Positions 46,172 to 57,409 of a stretch of 64,000 bases of DNA are shown piece after piece (the stretch's first letter is position 1; each line of letters begins with the position of its first letter). Position numbers and translations under genes: made by a program. Source of the stretch: Epichloe hybrida (lineage: Eukaryota; Ascomycota; Sordariomycetes; Hypocreales; Clavicipitaceae); assembly GCA_019022495.1 (NCBI GenBank), contig JAFEKR010000004.1:1116001-1180000 (forward strand), given 5' to 3'. The notes beneath the pieces are model-generated. The model saw nothing but the letters and a program-made list of their open reading frames with translations. It did no database searches and was not told where the DNA came from.

Positions 46172-47112
46172 CTAGGCTTGGAATGAATCGGTGTTGCCTT
46201 TTTCCCCTGTGAGATGCGGTATAACTAAGCTTGGCCTTCTTCTTGTCCTAGAAACGTCCAACGACGTGGGGAGAAAACATGGAGGTGTACTCTTGATGTT
46301 GTGAAAGCACAAGGCATCTGATACGACTTGGTGCCAAAGACAATGGGCGCCGAACGCTCAACGGGAACCTGACCAGCCGTTTGGTGCCATGATGCAAGGA
46401 CAGTGCTGTCTCTTTTCTAATGCCGTTCCTAGTCGGAGTCGACACCCTCAGCGCCACCATCACATCGAGCTTGGACAGAATGATGGAATTGCCGTAACTG
46501 GTTCCCTAGATCGCCAAGTAAAGTAGACTCAGTCTCCCAGACCTTGTGTGCATTTGTCTCTCCAAACAGCTACTTGTTAATTGAAAGAACCAAAATTGAT
46601 GCTTCTCGCACCTACATCCCAGGTCTCCATCTCAAAATACTTGCGTCCGAGACTTCTCCGCCACACTGATGCGGCAAACGACGATTCATTTCCTGACCAG
46701 AAACATGACCACGAGGACCGCTGAAGCTATCCCACTGCTGAATTACCAGTATCAATTTGAGACTCGGTCCCTCCACCGGACAAGGCCCATTTCATCATCC
46801 ACCCACCCGTTGGAACACACCACCAACAGCAGTAAAGATCAAAGACCCTCGCTTCTATTACATATTCCATGTCCCGAAAGCACATTAACTATCAAGTACG
46901 TATCTCAGCCACCCCTCGCGAATCCAGCCCAGAACCCAAAAAAAAAAAAAAGAAAAGAAATCGCAAAGCCAATATCGAAAAGACGAACGCTCTTCTGCCA
47001 CCCACCATCATCAGAAGTGGGCAGTAATGCATCTCCATCACAGATCCCAAGCCATTTCAATCCACCACGTCTCATTCGTCTCGTCTCAACGAGTCCATCG
47101 CCCCCGCCCCCT
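46172..47112. other. Convergent gap between ELP2 and the SPT small-subunit gene
   Basis: Presumed 3' regions. A poly-A run occurs at about 46938-46951. No gene was recognised. Confidence 0.3.
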
Positions 47113-47641
47113 TCACAGCTCCTTCTCAACGGTCCTGACGACAGCCTCCGTCACGGTCTCTGCAGTAGGCACCACGGCCACCGCGCTCGCCGAAACCTCC
47201 TTGACGGCTTCTCTCGCCGAAGCAGCGACGTTGATGTGCTCCCCCTGGATGTAGTACCATGCTCGGCCAGCCAGGACGGTAACGTGGTGCGGGAGGTAGA
47301 GGATCGCGGCGATGAGAGTCATGCTGATGAGAAGGAAGAGGACGGAATCTGAGAGACAGACTGTGTTAGCGGAAGAGGAGGGTCGTCATGTGAAAGCGAC
47401 TTTTTTCTTAAAAAATAAAATTTAAAACTTCGTGGCGGACACGAGGAACGACGAAGGGGGTTGTTTCCCATCGTTCGTCGGGGTAGGTAGAGAAAAAAAA
47501 AAATGATACATCTCGGCGTGGAACGGCGCACGTACAAATGACTGACTTCTCCCATGATCGGAACATGTTCAGCGCAAACGTTACCTCAAAGGTATACTGC
47601 TTCTGGCGAAGCCATCGTCGGTATTCCGCAGCCATGGACAT
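47113..47641 (-). CDS. Serine palmitoyltransferase small subunit-like membrane protein
   Basis: Exons 47641-47536 and 47348-47113 (intron 187 bp, gtacgt...ctctcag) encode 113 residues. The start MSMAAEYRRWLRQKQYTFEV is typical of the ssSPT/Tsc3-like family, followed by an aromatic turn (TFALNMFRSWEKS) and one membrane helix formed across the junction (SVIYSVLFLLISMTLIAAIL). A short loop, YLPHHVTVLAGRAWYYIQGE, and a Val/Ala/Glu-rich tail complete it. In the family, this ER protein activates the serine palmitoyltransferase dimer that makes the first sphingoid intermediate. A second ATG two codons in (47635) could be the real start. Identification rests on the layout and the YRRWLRQKQY-type motif; a search would confirm it. 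Confidence 0.75.
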
Positions 47642-48236
47642 GTCGGGGAGAAGTCGGGGATTTCCGTTCTTGGAGGTAAATTATACTTTATGTCGTCTGG
47701 ACGGGAGAGGCTGGCAAGGCAGGCAAGGCACGAGAGGCGCTTCAGCAGGCGAGTGAGATTTCGAAAATGTCCAATTGTCGTGCGAAGACGCCCCCGTAAC
47801 TGGGTTGGGAAAGAGGGTTGCAGGATGTTTTGGAGCGGCCGAGGTCAACGCAACTTGTTGGCGACTTCACGAGTTCGCTGGCTTTGGCTGCATTTGCATT
47901 GTTCAAGTGCCACAAAGCTGAAGATGCGGAGTCGGGCCAGGCCAGCAGCGCGCGGGCCTCGGAGCGGAACCAAAAGTAAGTACGTACAGGCAGGTACCGC
48001 ACAGCTCCGCGGTTTTTTTCTCCATGTCCATCCAACAACCAGTGCAGTGAGCGTGGTTAGCGTCTGATTCGTGTCAATTTGTTAACCGAGCAGAGAAGAA
48101 CCCGGAAGTTGACACAATCCAGGTTCGTCCACGCCATCCTCGCAACCTAGATTGTCCCCGTCAACGAGAAGAATCTCGGCGCGAAACCCTCGAAGTAATC
48201 TCCCCAAGCACCTATTCTACCTACTTCACGTTTGCA
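47642..48236. other. Divergent promoter region, SPT small subunit / mitochondrial rescue factor
   Basis: About 0.6 kb between divergent starts. A short direct repeat (ggcaaggca, about 47711-47730) was seen, and nothing else of note. Confidence 0.3.
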
Positions 48237-48931
48237 ATGCATCGTTTTCTACCCCCCACACGACCTACATGCCGTTGCATACACAACGCGAGCCTCCTCC
48301 CCGCCAAGAGACCGTTCACATGCCTCCCGGCCATTTTCAAAAACCTTCCTGCTCGCCCCCAACCTCCACCAGATTCGGAAATCAGAGAATCTTTCCTGAG
48401 GGGGAGTGGTCCAGGCGGGCAAAAGATTGTAAGTTGGAAAAAAAAAAAACACAGAGTCACTATGCTCGACTCTGCGTACTCCGGGCAGGAAGAATGGATC
48501 GGTTTCAAACAGTCTACTGACCAGCCATCCATCAATTGCAAAAGAACAAAACCAGCTCGGCCGTTCAGTTGAAGCACCTTCCCACAGGAATAGTCGTCAA
48601 GTCGCAAGCCACCCGATCGCGAAGCCAGAATCGAAAACAAGCCCGTGAGCTACTTGCCCAAAAGGTCGACAATCTGCTCCATGGCGAACACAGTCGATCC
48701 TCGATAGTCGGAGAGGTGAAACGAAAAAAGGCGGCTAGCGCTTTGAAAAAGAGTCGCCGAAAGTACCGGCAGCTGGAGGAAGACAGGGCTGCCGCCACGA
48801 CGCCCCGAGCCCAAGAATCAGCCGCGGTGATACAAGACGAAACTGTAGAGAGCTGCGCGCGCGATGCGCTTAGCACAGATGCCCCAAGGCTACAGGTAGC
48901 GCCAGATATAGTACGCGACAATGTCAAATGA
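48237..48931 (+). CDS. Mitochondrial GGQ-type release/rescue factor (MTRFR/C12orf65-like)
   Basis: Exons 48237-48428 and 48545-48931 (intron 116 bp, gtaagt...gcaaaag) encode 192 residues. Residues 1-45 are rich in Arg, Ser, Pro and Cys and lack acids, a likely mitochondrial presequence. The catalytic RF-1 loop follows: [20 protein letters not shown], with GGQ at 60-62; the intron falls right after GGQKI. The next segment, THLP-like [20 protein letters not shown], is also typical, and the tail is basic and helical ([20 protein letters not shown]), the part that enters the mRNA channel in stalled ribosomes. There is no codon-recognition domain, so it should hydrolyse peptidyl-tRNA on stalled mitoribosomes rather than read stop codons. 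The closest known group is human MTRFR and yeast Rso55; ICT1/Pth4 is the main alternative. Confidence 0.88.
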
Positions 48932-49408
48932 TGCTGTGGCCGTACTGTCCCTATGGTGAACGTCTTGCTTTATCGTGCGTCACAATTACCGTCACCATGG
49001 CAATCAGGGGGGGCATGATATCAGATGGCGTCATTACATTGATCCATTTGAACGAGTCTAGAACGGAAAGCAAAACAAAAGTTTTTGGTTTTTGTCAACC
49101 TTATCTCTTCCCCTTAGCCCCGTACCATCCATCCAGTTATAACACACAGCCCATTGCTTCCCCTTGGAGAAAACAGACGGCCCGCCTCCATAATCCTATC
49201 AAAAACTTTTCGTAAATATGACACCTGACTGAGATGCTTGCGAGGCCGAGTAGGCTCCGTATCGGCCGCCACCTCCATGATCTCGGCGTGAGTTGGTGAA
49301 AGGTGAAAAGCTTCGGTTCTGATGCGGTGTCGCTGTAATATTTTTAGCATACATACTCGACCAAGTCAGAGCCGCAGATTTTTCATCAGGTCCTATTAAA
49401 TACATACC
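48932..49408. other. Convergent gap between the rescue factor and actin
   Basis: Presumed 3' regions of both genes, the actin 3' UTR being the longer part. No gene was found. Confidence 0.3.
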
Positions 49409-51160
49409 TTAGAAGCACTTGCGGTGGACAATTGAGGGACCGCTCTCGTCGTATTCCTGCTTGGAGATCCACATTTGCTGGAAAGTAGACAGAGAAGCCA
49501 GAATAGAACCACCGATCCAGACAGAGTACTTTCGCTCGGGAGGAGCAATAATCTTGACCTTCATGGAAGAAGGAGCGAGAGCAGTGATCTCCTTCTGCAT
49601 ACGGTCGGAGAGACCAGGATACATGGTGGTACCACCAGACTGCAGAGTTATCAGCACACATGCCAGAGTGAAATCGTTTCCATCACAAATAACAAGACGT
49701 ACCATGACAATGTTGCCGTACAGGTCCTTACGGACATCGACATCACACTTCATGACAGAGTTGAAGGTGGTGATGTGGATACCGCCGGACTCAAGACCCA
49801 GGACAGAGGGCTGGAACAAGGCTTCGGGGGCACGGAATCGCTCGTTGCCGATGGTGATGACCTGCCCGTCAGGAAGTTCGTAAGACTTCTCAAGGCTGGA
49901 GCTCTGTGAAGCAGTCTGAATCTCCTGCTCGAAGTCGAGGGCGACGTAACAAAGCTTCTCCTTGATGTCACGAACGATTTCACGCTCGGCGGTAGTAGAG
50001 AAAGCATAGCCGCGCTCGGCCAAGATCTTCATCAGGTAGTCAGTGAGGTCACGGCCAGCCATGTCAACACGAGCAATAGCGTGAGGAAGAGCGAAACCCT
50101 CGTAGATGGGCACGACGTGAGTGACACCATCACCGGAGTCGAGAACGATACCGGTTGTGCGACCGGAAGCGTACAGAGACAGGACGGCCTGGATAGAGAC
50201 GTAGAAAGCGGGAGCGTTGAAGGTCTCGAAAACGATCTGGGTCATCTTCTCACGGTTGGACTTTGGGTTGATGGGGGCCTCAGTGAGCAAGACAGGGTGC
50301 TCCTCAGGAGCCACACGCAGCTCGTTGTAGAAGGTGTGGTGCCAGATCTTCTCCATATCATCCCAGTTGGTGACGACACCGTGCTCGATAGGGTATCGCA
50401 GGGTGAGAATACCACGCTTGGACTGGGCCTCATCACCGACATAGGAGTCCTTCTGACCCATACCAATCATGATACTGCCAAACATTGTCAGAATGGTGTT
50501 TGAATTTCCTAACACATCTGAGCTCGCGCGCAAGCGCAGCCAGTCAGGTGGCGCGAGGCCCAGGCCAACTTTTCTAGTTTCCTAGCCAATCGCGCGGAAA
50601 GACTTACCCTTGATGACGGGGACGGCCGACGATGGAGGCTATCGCGAAATGTCAGCATTTTTGTTATATTTAATGATAAGGATGACGGTGTGCATATTTG
50701 CCAGCCAGTCCTCTCACTAAGAGCTACACGTAGTCTATCGGGGGGAGCTGAGAGGAAGGAAGTGGGGTTACTCACGGAAAACAGCTCGGGGAGCGTCATC
50801 TCCGGCGAAACCAGCCTTGCACATGCCCGAACTACCAGCGAGTTAGTGATATGCGTCTTTGTAAAAGGGTGTTGTCCATCATCTACAGATGCCACAGGAA
50901 GCATTCTGCCTCGTCTGTTGTTGCTCGACACGTTGCGTGGGTCTACGCAGTGCCCATGTTCGAGAGGTCGGTGAGAGAGAGCGGGGGTTGCGACAGGACA
51001 AAGCTTACCCATTGTCGATGACGAGAGCGGCAACTTCTTCTGTGCGTTGAAGGAACGTTAGTGATGAGTATCAATGCGATGGAAGCAGCCTTTTGATGAT
51101 GCTTGGACAAGGTTGCACATCAAGGCTGAGGATTAGTAGATGTAGGAACATACCCTCCAT
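49409..51160 (-). CDS. ACT1: Actin
   Basis: Six exons: 51160-51154, 51039-51009, 50831-50776, 50638-50608, 50474-49703 and 49639-49409, together 375 codons plus stop, the exact length of conventional actin. The protein is near-invariant: [71 protein letters not shown] and a C-terminus [12 protein letters not shown]. It forms filaments for polar growth, endocytosis and cytokinesis. Exon 1 is only ATGGAGG (7 nt), and introns crowd the 5' end (114, 177, 137 and 133 bp), a standard layout in filamentous ascomycetes and often a source of expression enhancement. All junctions are GT-AG and keep frame. It is convergent with the rescue factor and divergent from FES1 across 2.8 kb. Confidence 0.98.
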
Positions 51161-53965
51161 GGTTGCTGATTAAAGTAGAAGACTGTTTGACGAAAGAAAG
51201 CGTAACGGTTTAGTACAATATACACCAGCGCGAAGGTGTGAAAGGGTATGGGTGTAGCTCACGAGATAAAAAAAGTGTTTGAAAGTTACGGAGCAAGTGT
51301 TGAGGAAGAGTCGGAAGGAGACTCGGGGTATTTGGTCGTTAGGGGGGGGGGGTGATGTTGAAGAAGGAGGAAGAGTGGAGGGGAGAAAGGAGGGAACTTG
51401 CAAGTGAACCAGGGCCAGGTCAAATGGTATCCCCGCAGGCCCAAGTCTCCAGGTGCCAACAGACCAGCCAGCAGCGAACACGAAAAATGGGCGAAGAGGC
51501 CGAAGAGGCTCTGCGCTGCGCTGGACTGTGTGGCTGGCCCGTGGAAAAAAAAAAAAAAACTGTGGCGGCGATGGGCGACGGAGCGGGGCCAGACAGAGAC
51601 GAACAGCCCCTGGGCGCCCCGGCTTGCCGCTATAACGGGCCATGATTGGCTTGTATCGGGTTAGGTGCTAGGTGCACGCCAGAGGGATGGGGCCGCTTAT
51701 CGTTCGTCGCCATCGTTCGTCGCCATCGCCGTCGTCACCAGCCAGCTGTCCTTGTAATTCTTGGCGTCTATTTCGTAGCCTTGCATCGAGCCCCGATGTG
51801 AGGAGACAGTTCCAGCAGCTCTATCTTTCGTGGTGGCCTGCTTGGCACAATCCATTGGGTGGCTGCCTGACACCTGTTGTGCAATCATGGATGCCTTGGA
51901 CGGGTCTACGAATGTATTTCGCGGGTTGCTAAGCCAAAAACGATGCGTCTTCTTCGATCCACAGCCATCGGCACCGTTTGCCGTTTGGAAAGGAACGGTG
52001 CATATTGCTGACGAGCATCATTCCTGCAACACCCGTCTTACCCTAATCGCTAGTATCGTGTGCTCCATGGCCCGTGGGGACGCAATCGAAAGATTGGCCC
52101 CGGGTTTTCATTAAGCTTGACTTTGATCTGGGTGCCTGGACATGGACACCGCCAATGACGCTTATAGGCAGTGAGATGGGGGTTGAGGACTCGATCTCAT
52201 GGGGAAGAAGAACGAAGAACGAAGAAAGAAGAAAGAAGGAAGAAGAAAGAAGAAAGAAGAAACCAAAAAGGGTGCTCTGGGCACATTCTCATCTACGTAT
52301 CTACCTTCAAGGTCGACATATTGATCTAGTATTCATCGGCGGGTTTTCTGTGTGTTAGAGTGTGGTGGCCTCAGCCATCAATCCAATCTTCTCGTCCGTG
52401 ACTTCCTTGTGGTCTAATTTCCTCTTGGCAGAGTCATTGATGATGACTTGTACCAAACCCAAATTCGCGGTTGATCTCTTCCATTCGCTCAAAATCTGCT
52501 TGCGCGGTGCCTTCAGAACCAAACACAACGTCCTATATTTCCAATCAGCGGCCGGCGTCTCTCAGTGTTTCCACCAAGAATTCGGTGGCGTACCATTTCT
52601 TCCAATATGAGCCGCTTCGTTTCTGGCACAAAGAACCAGGTATCACAGACAAGCTGCCGACTCCCATTCCACTAGGTACTCACCTAGGTCAACAACTGTC
52701 GTTGCGAATATTCTCGGACGGTTTGGTTTCCTTGCGTGATGAAGCGACCCGCTAAGATGGCTTGATATCCGGCCGTAATGGCAGTGGCTTGGATAACAAC
52801 TCCTGTGACAAGAGCCAAAGGACGGCTGGCTCCCGTGCGTGCCTTGCGTCTATGGAGTGCGAGGGGTGCAAAAGGTGACAAACAGTTGGTGTAATCATAG
52901 TCGGTAGATTTCTTGCGATTAAGTCCGATCCATCTATCCATGGAGACATTGTATTTCCTTGCCTCCCCAGTGCCTACATTGAACACTACCGTTTCCATTG
53001 CTCCGTTTGCCGTAAACGGTACTGACTTCCATACGTTCCGCAAGAGCAGCAAGCGCACTAGTCCAGACGTGGTCTTCGTCACGGGTGTTCCGCGCTCGCC
53101 TCCGATGTCACGGCTAGCCCAAAAATCACAGCTCAGGCCACCACGATTTTCAGTCTTGGCTTATCTTTGAAATGGGCGTAAAAAAAAAAAGGAGAGGGGT
53201 GGGGGAGTCGTCAGCTTTGCTGGCAGAGACGACGACAACACGTGCGCGATGACGTGCACTGACAATCAGCAACGGGCGTTCAATTCATCTGCCTACTGAT
53301 GTGCCATGGATTGCTGAGACTTATTCCATGAGACCTGACACTCCGTACAGGTACACACGATTCAGACTTGAAACGCTATTAGGACAGTCATGCAGTAGGT
53401 AGATGGGATCCAATAGTGTACACCACTGTAGCTGGCAGAGATTGTTGCTGTGGCATGGAGGGGCAACCGCGGGGTAATTTTTGCCCTCCTTGTTCTGCAT
53501 CAACTCAGCTTCGTAGAGTTTTGCCATGCTGCGCAGCGGGAGTAATAACAAGACTGCGAGGTCTACGCATTATGCCATGTTTAACACTGGACTTGGCGTA
53601 ACAGAATGCCTATAGTCCATTCTTCATCACCAGAGCAAATCTTGCTCACGACCACCATGCCTTGCTTCCGTGCCGCAGAAACCACCATGAAGCAAGCAAC
53701 CAGACAATTCAATCTCGTGGACCAGAAAATCTGTGGGATCCACTAGTCCCCACTCAGACTAGCGTACCTTATGAATCTTCCAGAATGGACATCATGCTTC
53801 CATCCAAGGGGAGAGGAGATACAGCTTTAGTAAAAAAATAAGAAAAAAAGACACAACCGAATTCACACATCCGACCATTCTTCATTCTGACAACACTCAC
53901 ACACGTACTCGATTTCTTCAAACACAGAAGAGGAAGAAGGAAAAAAAACCCCCCGCCAGCCCATC
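51161..53965. other. 2.8 kb divergent actin/FES1 intergenic region
   Basis: The first few hundred bases are the actin promoter and leader: on the minus strand they are pyrimidine-rich and include poly-C and poly-T tracts (51343-51352 and 51547-51559 in plus coordinates). A GAAGAA-type purine tract occupies 52204-52263. A phrase ACTCCGTAC (53340-53348) resembles the near-palindrome seen elsewhere. No gene was recognised. Confidence 0.4.
52204..52263. repeat. GAAGAA/GAAGAAC purine tract
   Basis: About 60 bases of almost pure purine built from degenerate GAAGAAA and GAAGAAC units, non-coding by context. Confidence 0.85.
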
Positions 53966-54589
53966 ATGGCCTCGGACAAACGCCTCAACGACCTCCTCAA
54001 ATGGTCCATCGAAAACAGCGACGTCACGCGCGACGATCCCTCCGCCGCCGCCTCCAACCCGACCCAGCTCACGCCCGAGCTGATCGCGGCGCTCATGGGC
54101 GGCCCATCCGATGCCGAACTCATGAAGGCAGCCATGGACATCATCGCGGCGCCGGCGTCGGAGGCCGATCTGGAGAGCAAGCTAGTCGCCTTTGACAACT
54201 TCGAGCAGCTGATCGAGTCGCTGGACAACGCCAACAACATTGCCGACCTGGGCCTCTGGACGCCGCTGCTGGAGCAGCTCGGCCACGAGGAGCCCGAGCT
54301 GCGCAAGATGGCGGCGTGGTGCATCGGCACGGCGGTGCAGAACAACGAGAAGACGCAGGAGAGGCTGTACGCCATGGGGGGCGTGAAGCAGCTCGTGGGA
54401 ATGGCGACGGCGGCGGCGGAGAAGGAGGACGTGAGGAGGAAGGCCGTGTATGCGCTGAGCTCGGCGTGTAGGAATTATCAGCCCGCGATGGATGCGTGCG
54501 TTGAGGAGCTGCAGACGGGCAACAAGGTTGATGCGGCGGATATGGAGGCTGTGGATGTGATTATGAATGGGTTGAGGGAAAAGATTTAG
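53966..54589 (+). CDS. FES1: Hsp70 nucleotide exchange factor Fes1
   Basis: A single exon encodes 207 residues, the usual Fes1 size. Fes1 is the cytosolic HspBP1-type armadillo protein that releases ADP from Hsp70 (Ssa) and helps send misfolded proteins to the proteasome. Typical features: the N-terminal Fes1 motif ([13 protein letters not shown]), a low-complexity linker ([19 protein letters not shown]), then armadillo repeats including [40 protein letters not shown] and [20 protein letters not shown]. The ATG at 53966 is preceded by a C-rich leader and starts the conserved segment at once. Coding sequence is GC-rich in third positions. It converges on MRPL7 with about 290 bp between stops. 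Confidence 0.96.
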   Translation: MASDKRLNDLLKWSIENSDVTRDDPSAAASNPTQLTPELIAALMGGPSDAELMKAAMDIIAAPASEADLESKLVAFDNFEQLIESLDNANNIADLGLWTPLLEQLGHEEPELRKMAAWCIGTAVQNNEKTQERLYAMGGVKQLVGMATAAAEKEDVRRKAVYALSSACRNYQPAMDACVEELQTGNKVDAADMEAVDVIMNGLREKI

Positions 54590-54880
54590 GGCGGTGTGCA
54601 AAGGCTCTGGTTTCGATTGCGCGGTAGAGTATGGTCAAAATTGGCATTGGGAAGGGAGTTTCGGGCGTTTTGGTTTTGAAGGATGTGAAAGTCGTCAACT
54701 TGGCATGAGTTGGGTGACGACGGGATCTACAAATGGTCTGCTTTGCTGACCTCTTTTTTTTTTATGACACAAATGTTATAAACATGCCTATGCTAGATGT
54801 TCATCTTCTTCTCTTGCGCAAAATGATGATACATGCTTTTGTCTTGGGTGATCTCCTAGGGCCCGATGAACTCGGAGTTG

Positions 54881-56148
54881 TTAACGGGTAGCTTTGCCGT
54901 AGAAGGGAAAGCCAAGCGCCTGCATCAGTAAGCGACCTTGTCGGTCAGATGTGCCAGTGGTGTGAATGAAGATGTCGCATCCGGGCATCAGCTTGGGAGG
55001 ATACATCTGCACAGGACTTGATTAGTAAACCAGGCTTGGAAAGAGGAAGAAGCCCAAGGAAAGGAGGAAAGACCACAGTCTTACGTCGTAGTTGAATTCA
55101 ATCTCGGGAAAGTAGGCCATCCACGCGGGCTTCATGCCAAAAGCCAGATTGCCCGAGTCATCGCCCGTAGAGGCCTTGATGCCCGGCCAGTCCTTGATCT
55201 TAGGCAACACCAGCGTGACCAACTTGTCGACGAAGTCGTAGGCGGCACCACCGCGCAGCGTCACTTTGGCACCGGCCTTGTCGCCCTTGCGAACGCCCCA
55301 TTGAATGACGTGGTGTTTGACGGTTGTGACCTCTGGGTAAGCGCCGCTGATGGCCTGGACGACGGCTCGCGCCACGTGCAGGTACTCTTTGTTTTGGGAT
55401 GACATTGGGGCATACGAGTTGATGGTGACGGCCTCAAGCTCGGGGATGTTGTTCCAATCCACGTTTCGCTCGAGAATGCCGAGTCTTGAGGAGCCGCCGC
55501 CACGGGGACCGCGGCTCGGTCTGTTCTTATGGTAAGGCGACGAGCCGTCCCATTGTCTCAATGTTCCCTTTTGCGATTCTGGTGCTACGGTACCCGGAGG
55601 CTTGTGCTGGTACGTCATGGCCAGTAGGTCTGGGGCAATGGTGCTGTCGTAGGTGTGCTTTAATCGGGGAAAGCTAAACGGTCCCGGGACGAAGTCACGG
55701 GCGGTCGGGTCTGATGATTTCGGTGTTTGGACGGGATGCAGGGGACCACGGTAGTATTTAGGAGGATGGTACTGGTATCTTAGGATGAAGAAAAAGTTGA
55801 TTAGCTTGGGGTCTATTTTTTTTTTCCACCGAGGCAGGGGGATAGAAAGAATGGCAGCGACAACGAAAGAGGAGTGATGTCTTTCACGTACCTGTTTCCG
55901 GGAAGCTTTCGCTCCCTCGCTCCCTGCGTTCCTGTACATCTAAACTCGTCAATTGTCTTTTCATCCGGTGTAGGAGATGTAAATGTCGTTGTTGACTCCA
56001 AGTCTGCCAAATGGCTGGACGGGGGAGCTTGGGCTTTGCCTTCGGCTGTTGATGCAAATCGCCTTGCGCGTGACTGTGTGGGTTGCAAATTCAACCGCCT
56101 TTGGCCAAGGGCTCTCACCAAGCGAACACTTTCACGCACGCCAGACAT
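54881..56148 (-). CDS. MRPL7: Mitochondrial large-subunit ribosomal protein uL5m
   Basis: Exons 56148-55892, 55778-55085 and 55006-54881 (introns 113 and 78 bp) encode 358 residues. The N-terminus (MSGVRESVRLVRALGQRRLN, then TQSRARRFAST) is an arginine-rich mitochondrial presequence. A fungus-specific stretch (YQYHPPKYYRGPLHP) precedes the uL5 domain: SRLGILERNVDWNNIPELEA, QAISGAYPEVTTVKHHVIQW, KVTLRGGAAYDFVDKL, and the C-terminal strand FDIFIHTT-like CDIFIHTTGTSDRQGRLLMQ. uL5m binds the central protuberance of the mitoribosome. Intron 1 links LPGNR to YQYHPP and intron 2 links EFNYD to MYPPKLMPG; both restore conserved sequence. It could be misread as two genes because intron 1 splits the presequence from the core. 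Confidence 0.93.
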
Positions 56149-56539
56149 GTTGCAGCTGAAGAGAGTCCTGGGAAAGTGGTTTGCTTGGAGCTCTCGTGAC
56201 GGTGTGGTTGGGATAAACTATGAGCGTGGAAATTTCCAACCTGGAGGTGGCTTGAGGGGGGTCAAGCCACATGTATTCATGGAAATGCGGCGGTGCAGTC
56301 CCCGAGACGCATTGCCACTTTCGCCGGAACGCAATTCTATTAGGAGAGGCGGAGATTTGCATGTTTATCTTCTCTATTGCAGCAGAACTATAGAGATACT
56401 CTAGTCTACTCCGTCAAAGCAGCGTGGATTATTGGCCATAGTAGAGACTGTGCTCGACATTGTTACGAGCCAATGAGCCTCCACTCCTGTGGCGTCGAGA
56501 TACGAAACAGTTGTGCCACCGAGTCTATTTGCGTCAAGG

Positions 56540-56548
56540 TACGGAGTA
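56540..56548. repeat. Near-palindrome TACGGAGTA, copy 6
   Basis: Lies 159 bp before the 11-bp repeat array, whose units share the core GTACG. Confidence 0.5.
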
Positions 56549-56698
56549 CACCGCAGACAGGTGATACTTTGATAACATCTTGTGTAAGGACAGATGACGC
56601 ACGCAGAAAGACGGGTCGGATGAGTCAGGCTCACCACACAGATTACGTGGCTCTGCAAGCCGGGGGACTATCTTGAATTAAGGCTACCACTATCCGTA

Positions 56699-56775
56699 CT
56701 TTGTACGTACTTGATACGTGCTTTGTACGTGCTTTGTGCGTGTTTTGTACGTATTTTGTACGGAACTTTGTACAG
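56699..56775. repeat. Seven tandem 11-bp units CTTTGTACGTG
   Basis: Degenerate units at 56699, 56710, 56721, 56732, 56743, 56754 and 56765, differing from the consensus at zero to four positions. Each intact unit holds GTAC and most end in ACGTG or ACGTA. The 11-bp period is close to one DNA helical turn, so bound proteins would line up on one face. It could be a regulatory array or a plain minisatellite. Confidence 0.85.
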
Positions 56776-57409
56776 AGTTTATCTCGATCTGTGAAACCAT
56801 GCGGGTGGATGAGCCATGTGCTGCTCAGCAGGGGGGATGTGGCAGACGAGGCAGAGACTCTGAGTGTTATTACATGTACACATGTATCACGGAGAGGAAG
56901 GAAGCTACCGAAACCCTGAACCACACCCCGCCTCGGCCCCTCGACCCGTCTCGAGCCCTTGGAAGGCTGGCTGGACCCCTCCGCGGTACTTCCTGTCTGG
57001 TACTCTGGCAGCTGCCGGAGCTGGACTCTGACTGCAGGGAGAAAGTCTTTTTTCAAACCACCATCCTCAAACAAGGCCGCCTCGCTTCCACCATCGTCTA
57101 TATCCTCCTACTCGCTGTTTCTCGCTGTTGCTCGCTGTTTCTCACTGTTTTCCCGCCCATTGCGACGTCTCTTTGCGCCAACCTGTTGTTCCCCGCCAAA
57201 CCGCGCTCGATCGCTCCCACCTTGTGGTTTCTTCAACAGCGTCTTGTATCTTTCTTCCCGCAGACTGCCATGGGCATTGCACTCCAGCTTTTGCCTCGCT
57301 AAACCTTTGCGAGGCCTAGCTTCGCTCGAGCAACCCTTGCCGACTACACGCGGGCCTTTCCTGACAACGTTGTTACGACCCAGGCTGCAATTCGCGACAC
57401 CTGTCAACC

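Larger units (their letters stand above)
56149..57409. promoter_or_regulatory. Divergent MRPL7/deubiquitinase intergenic region, 1.26 kb
   Basis: Contains TACGGAGTA (56540-56548), one TGAGTCA box (56621-56627), a seven-unit 11-bp repeat (56699-56775), and pyrimidine-rich leader-like DNA from about 57040 to the start of the deubiquitinase. No gene was recognised. Confidence 0.45.

Noticed and set aside
55022..56148. Two separate genes at the MRPL7 locus
   Set aside because: A GT-AG intron (55891-55779) joins the presequence to the uL5 core in frame, giving a single normal uL5m protein.
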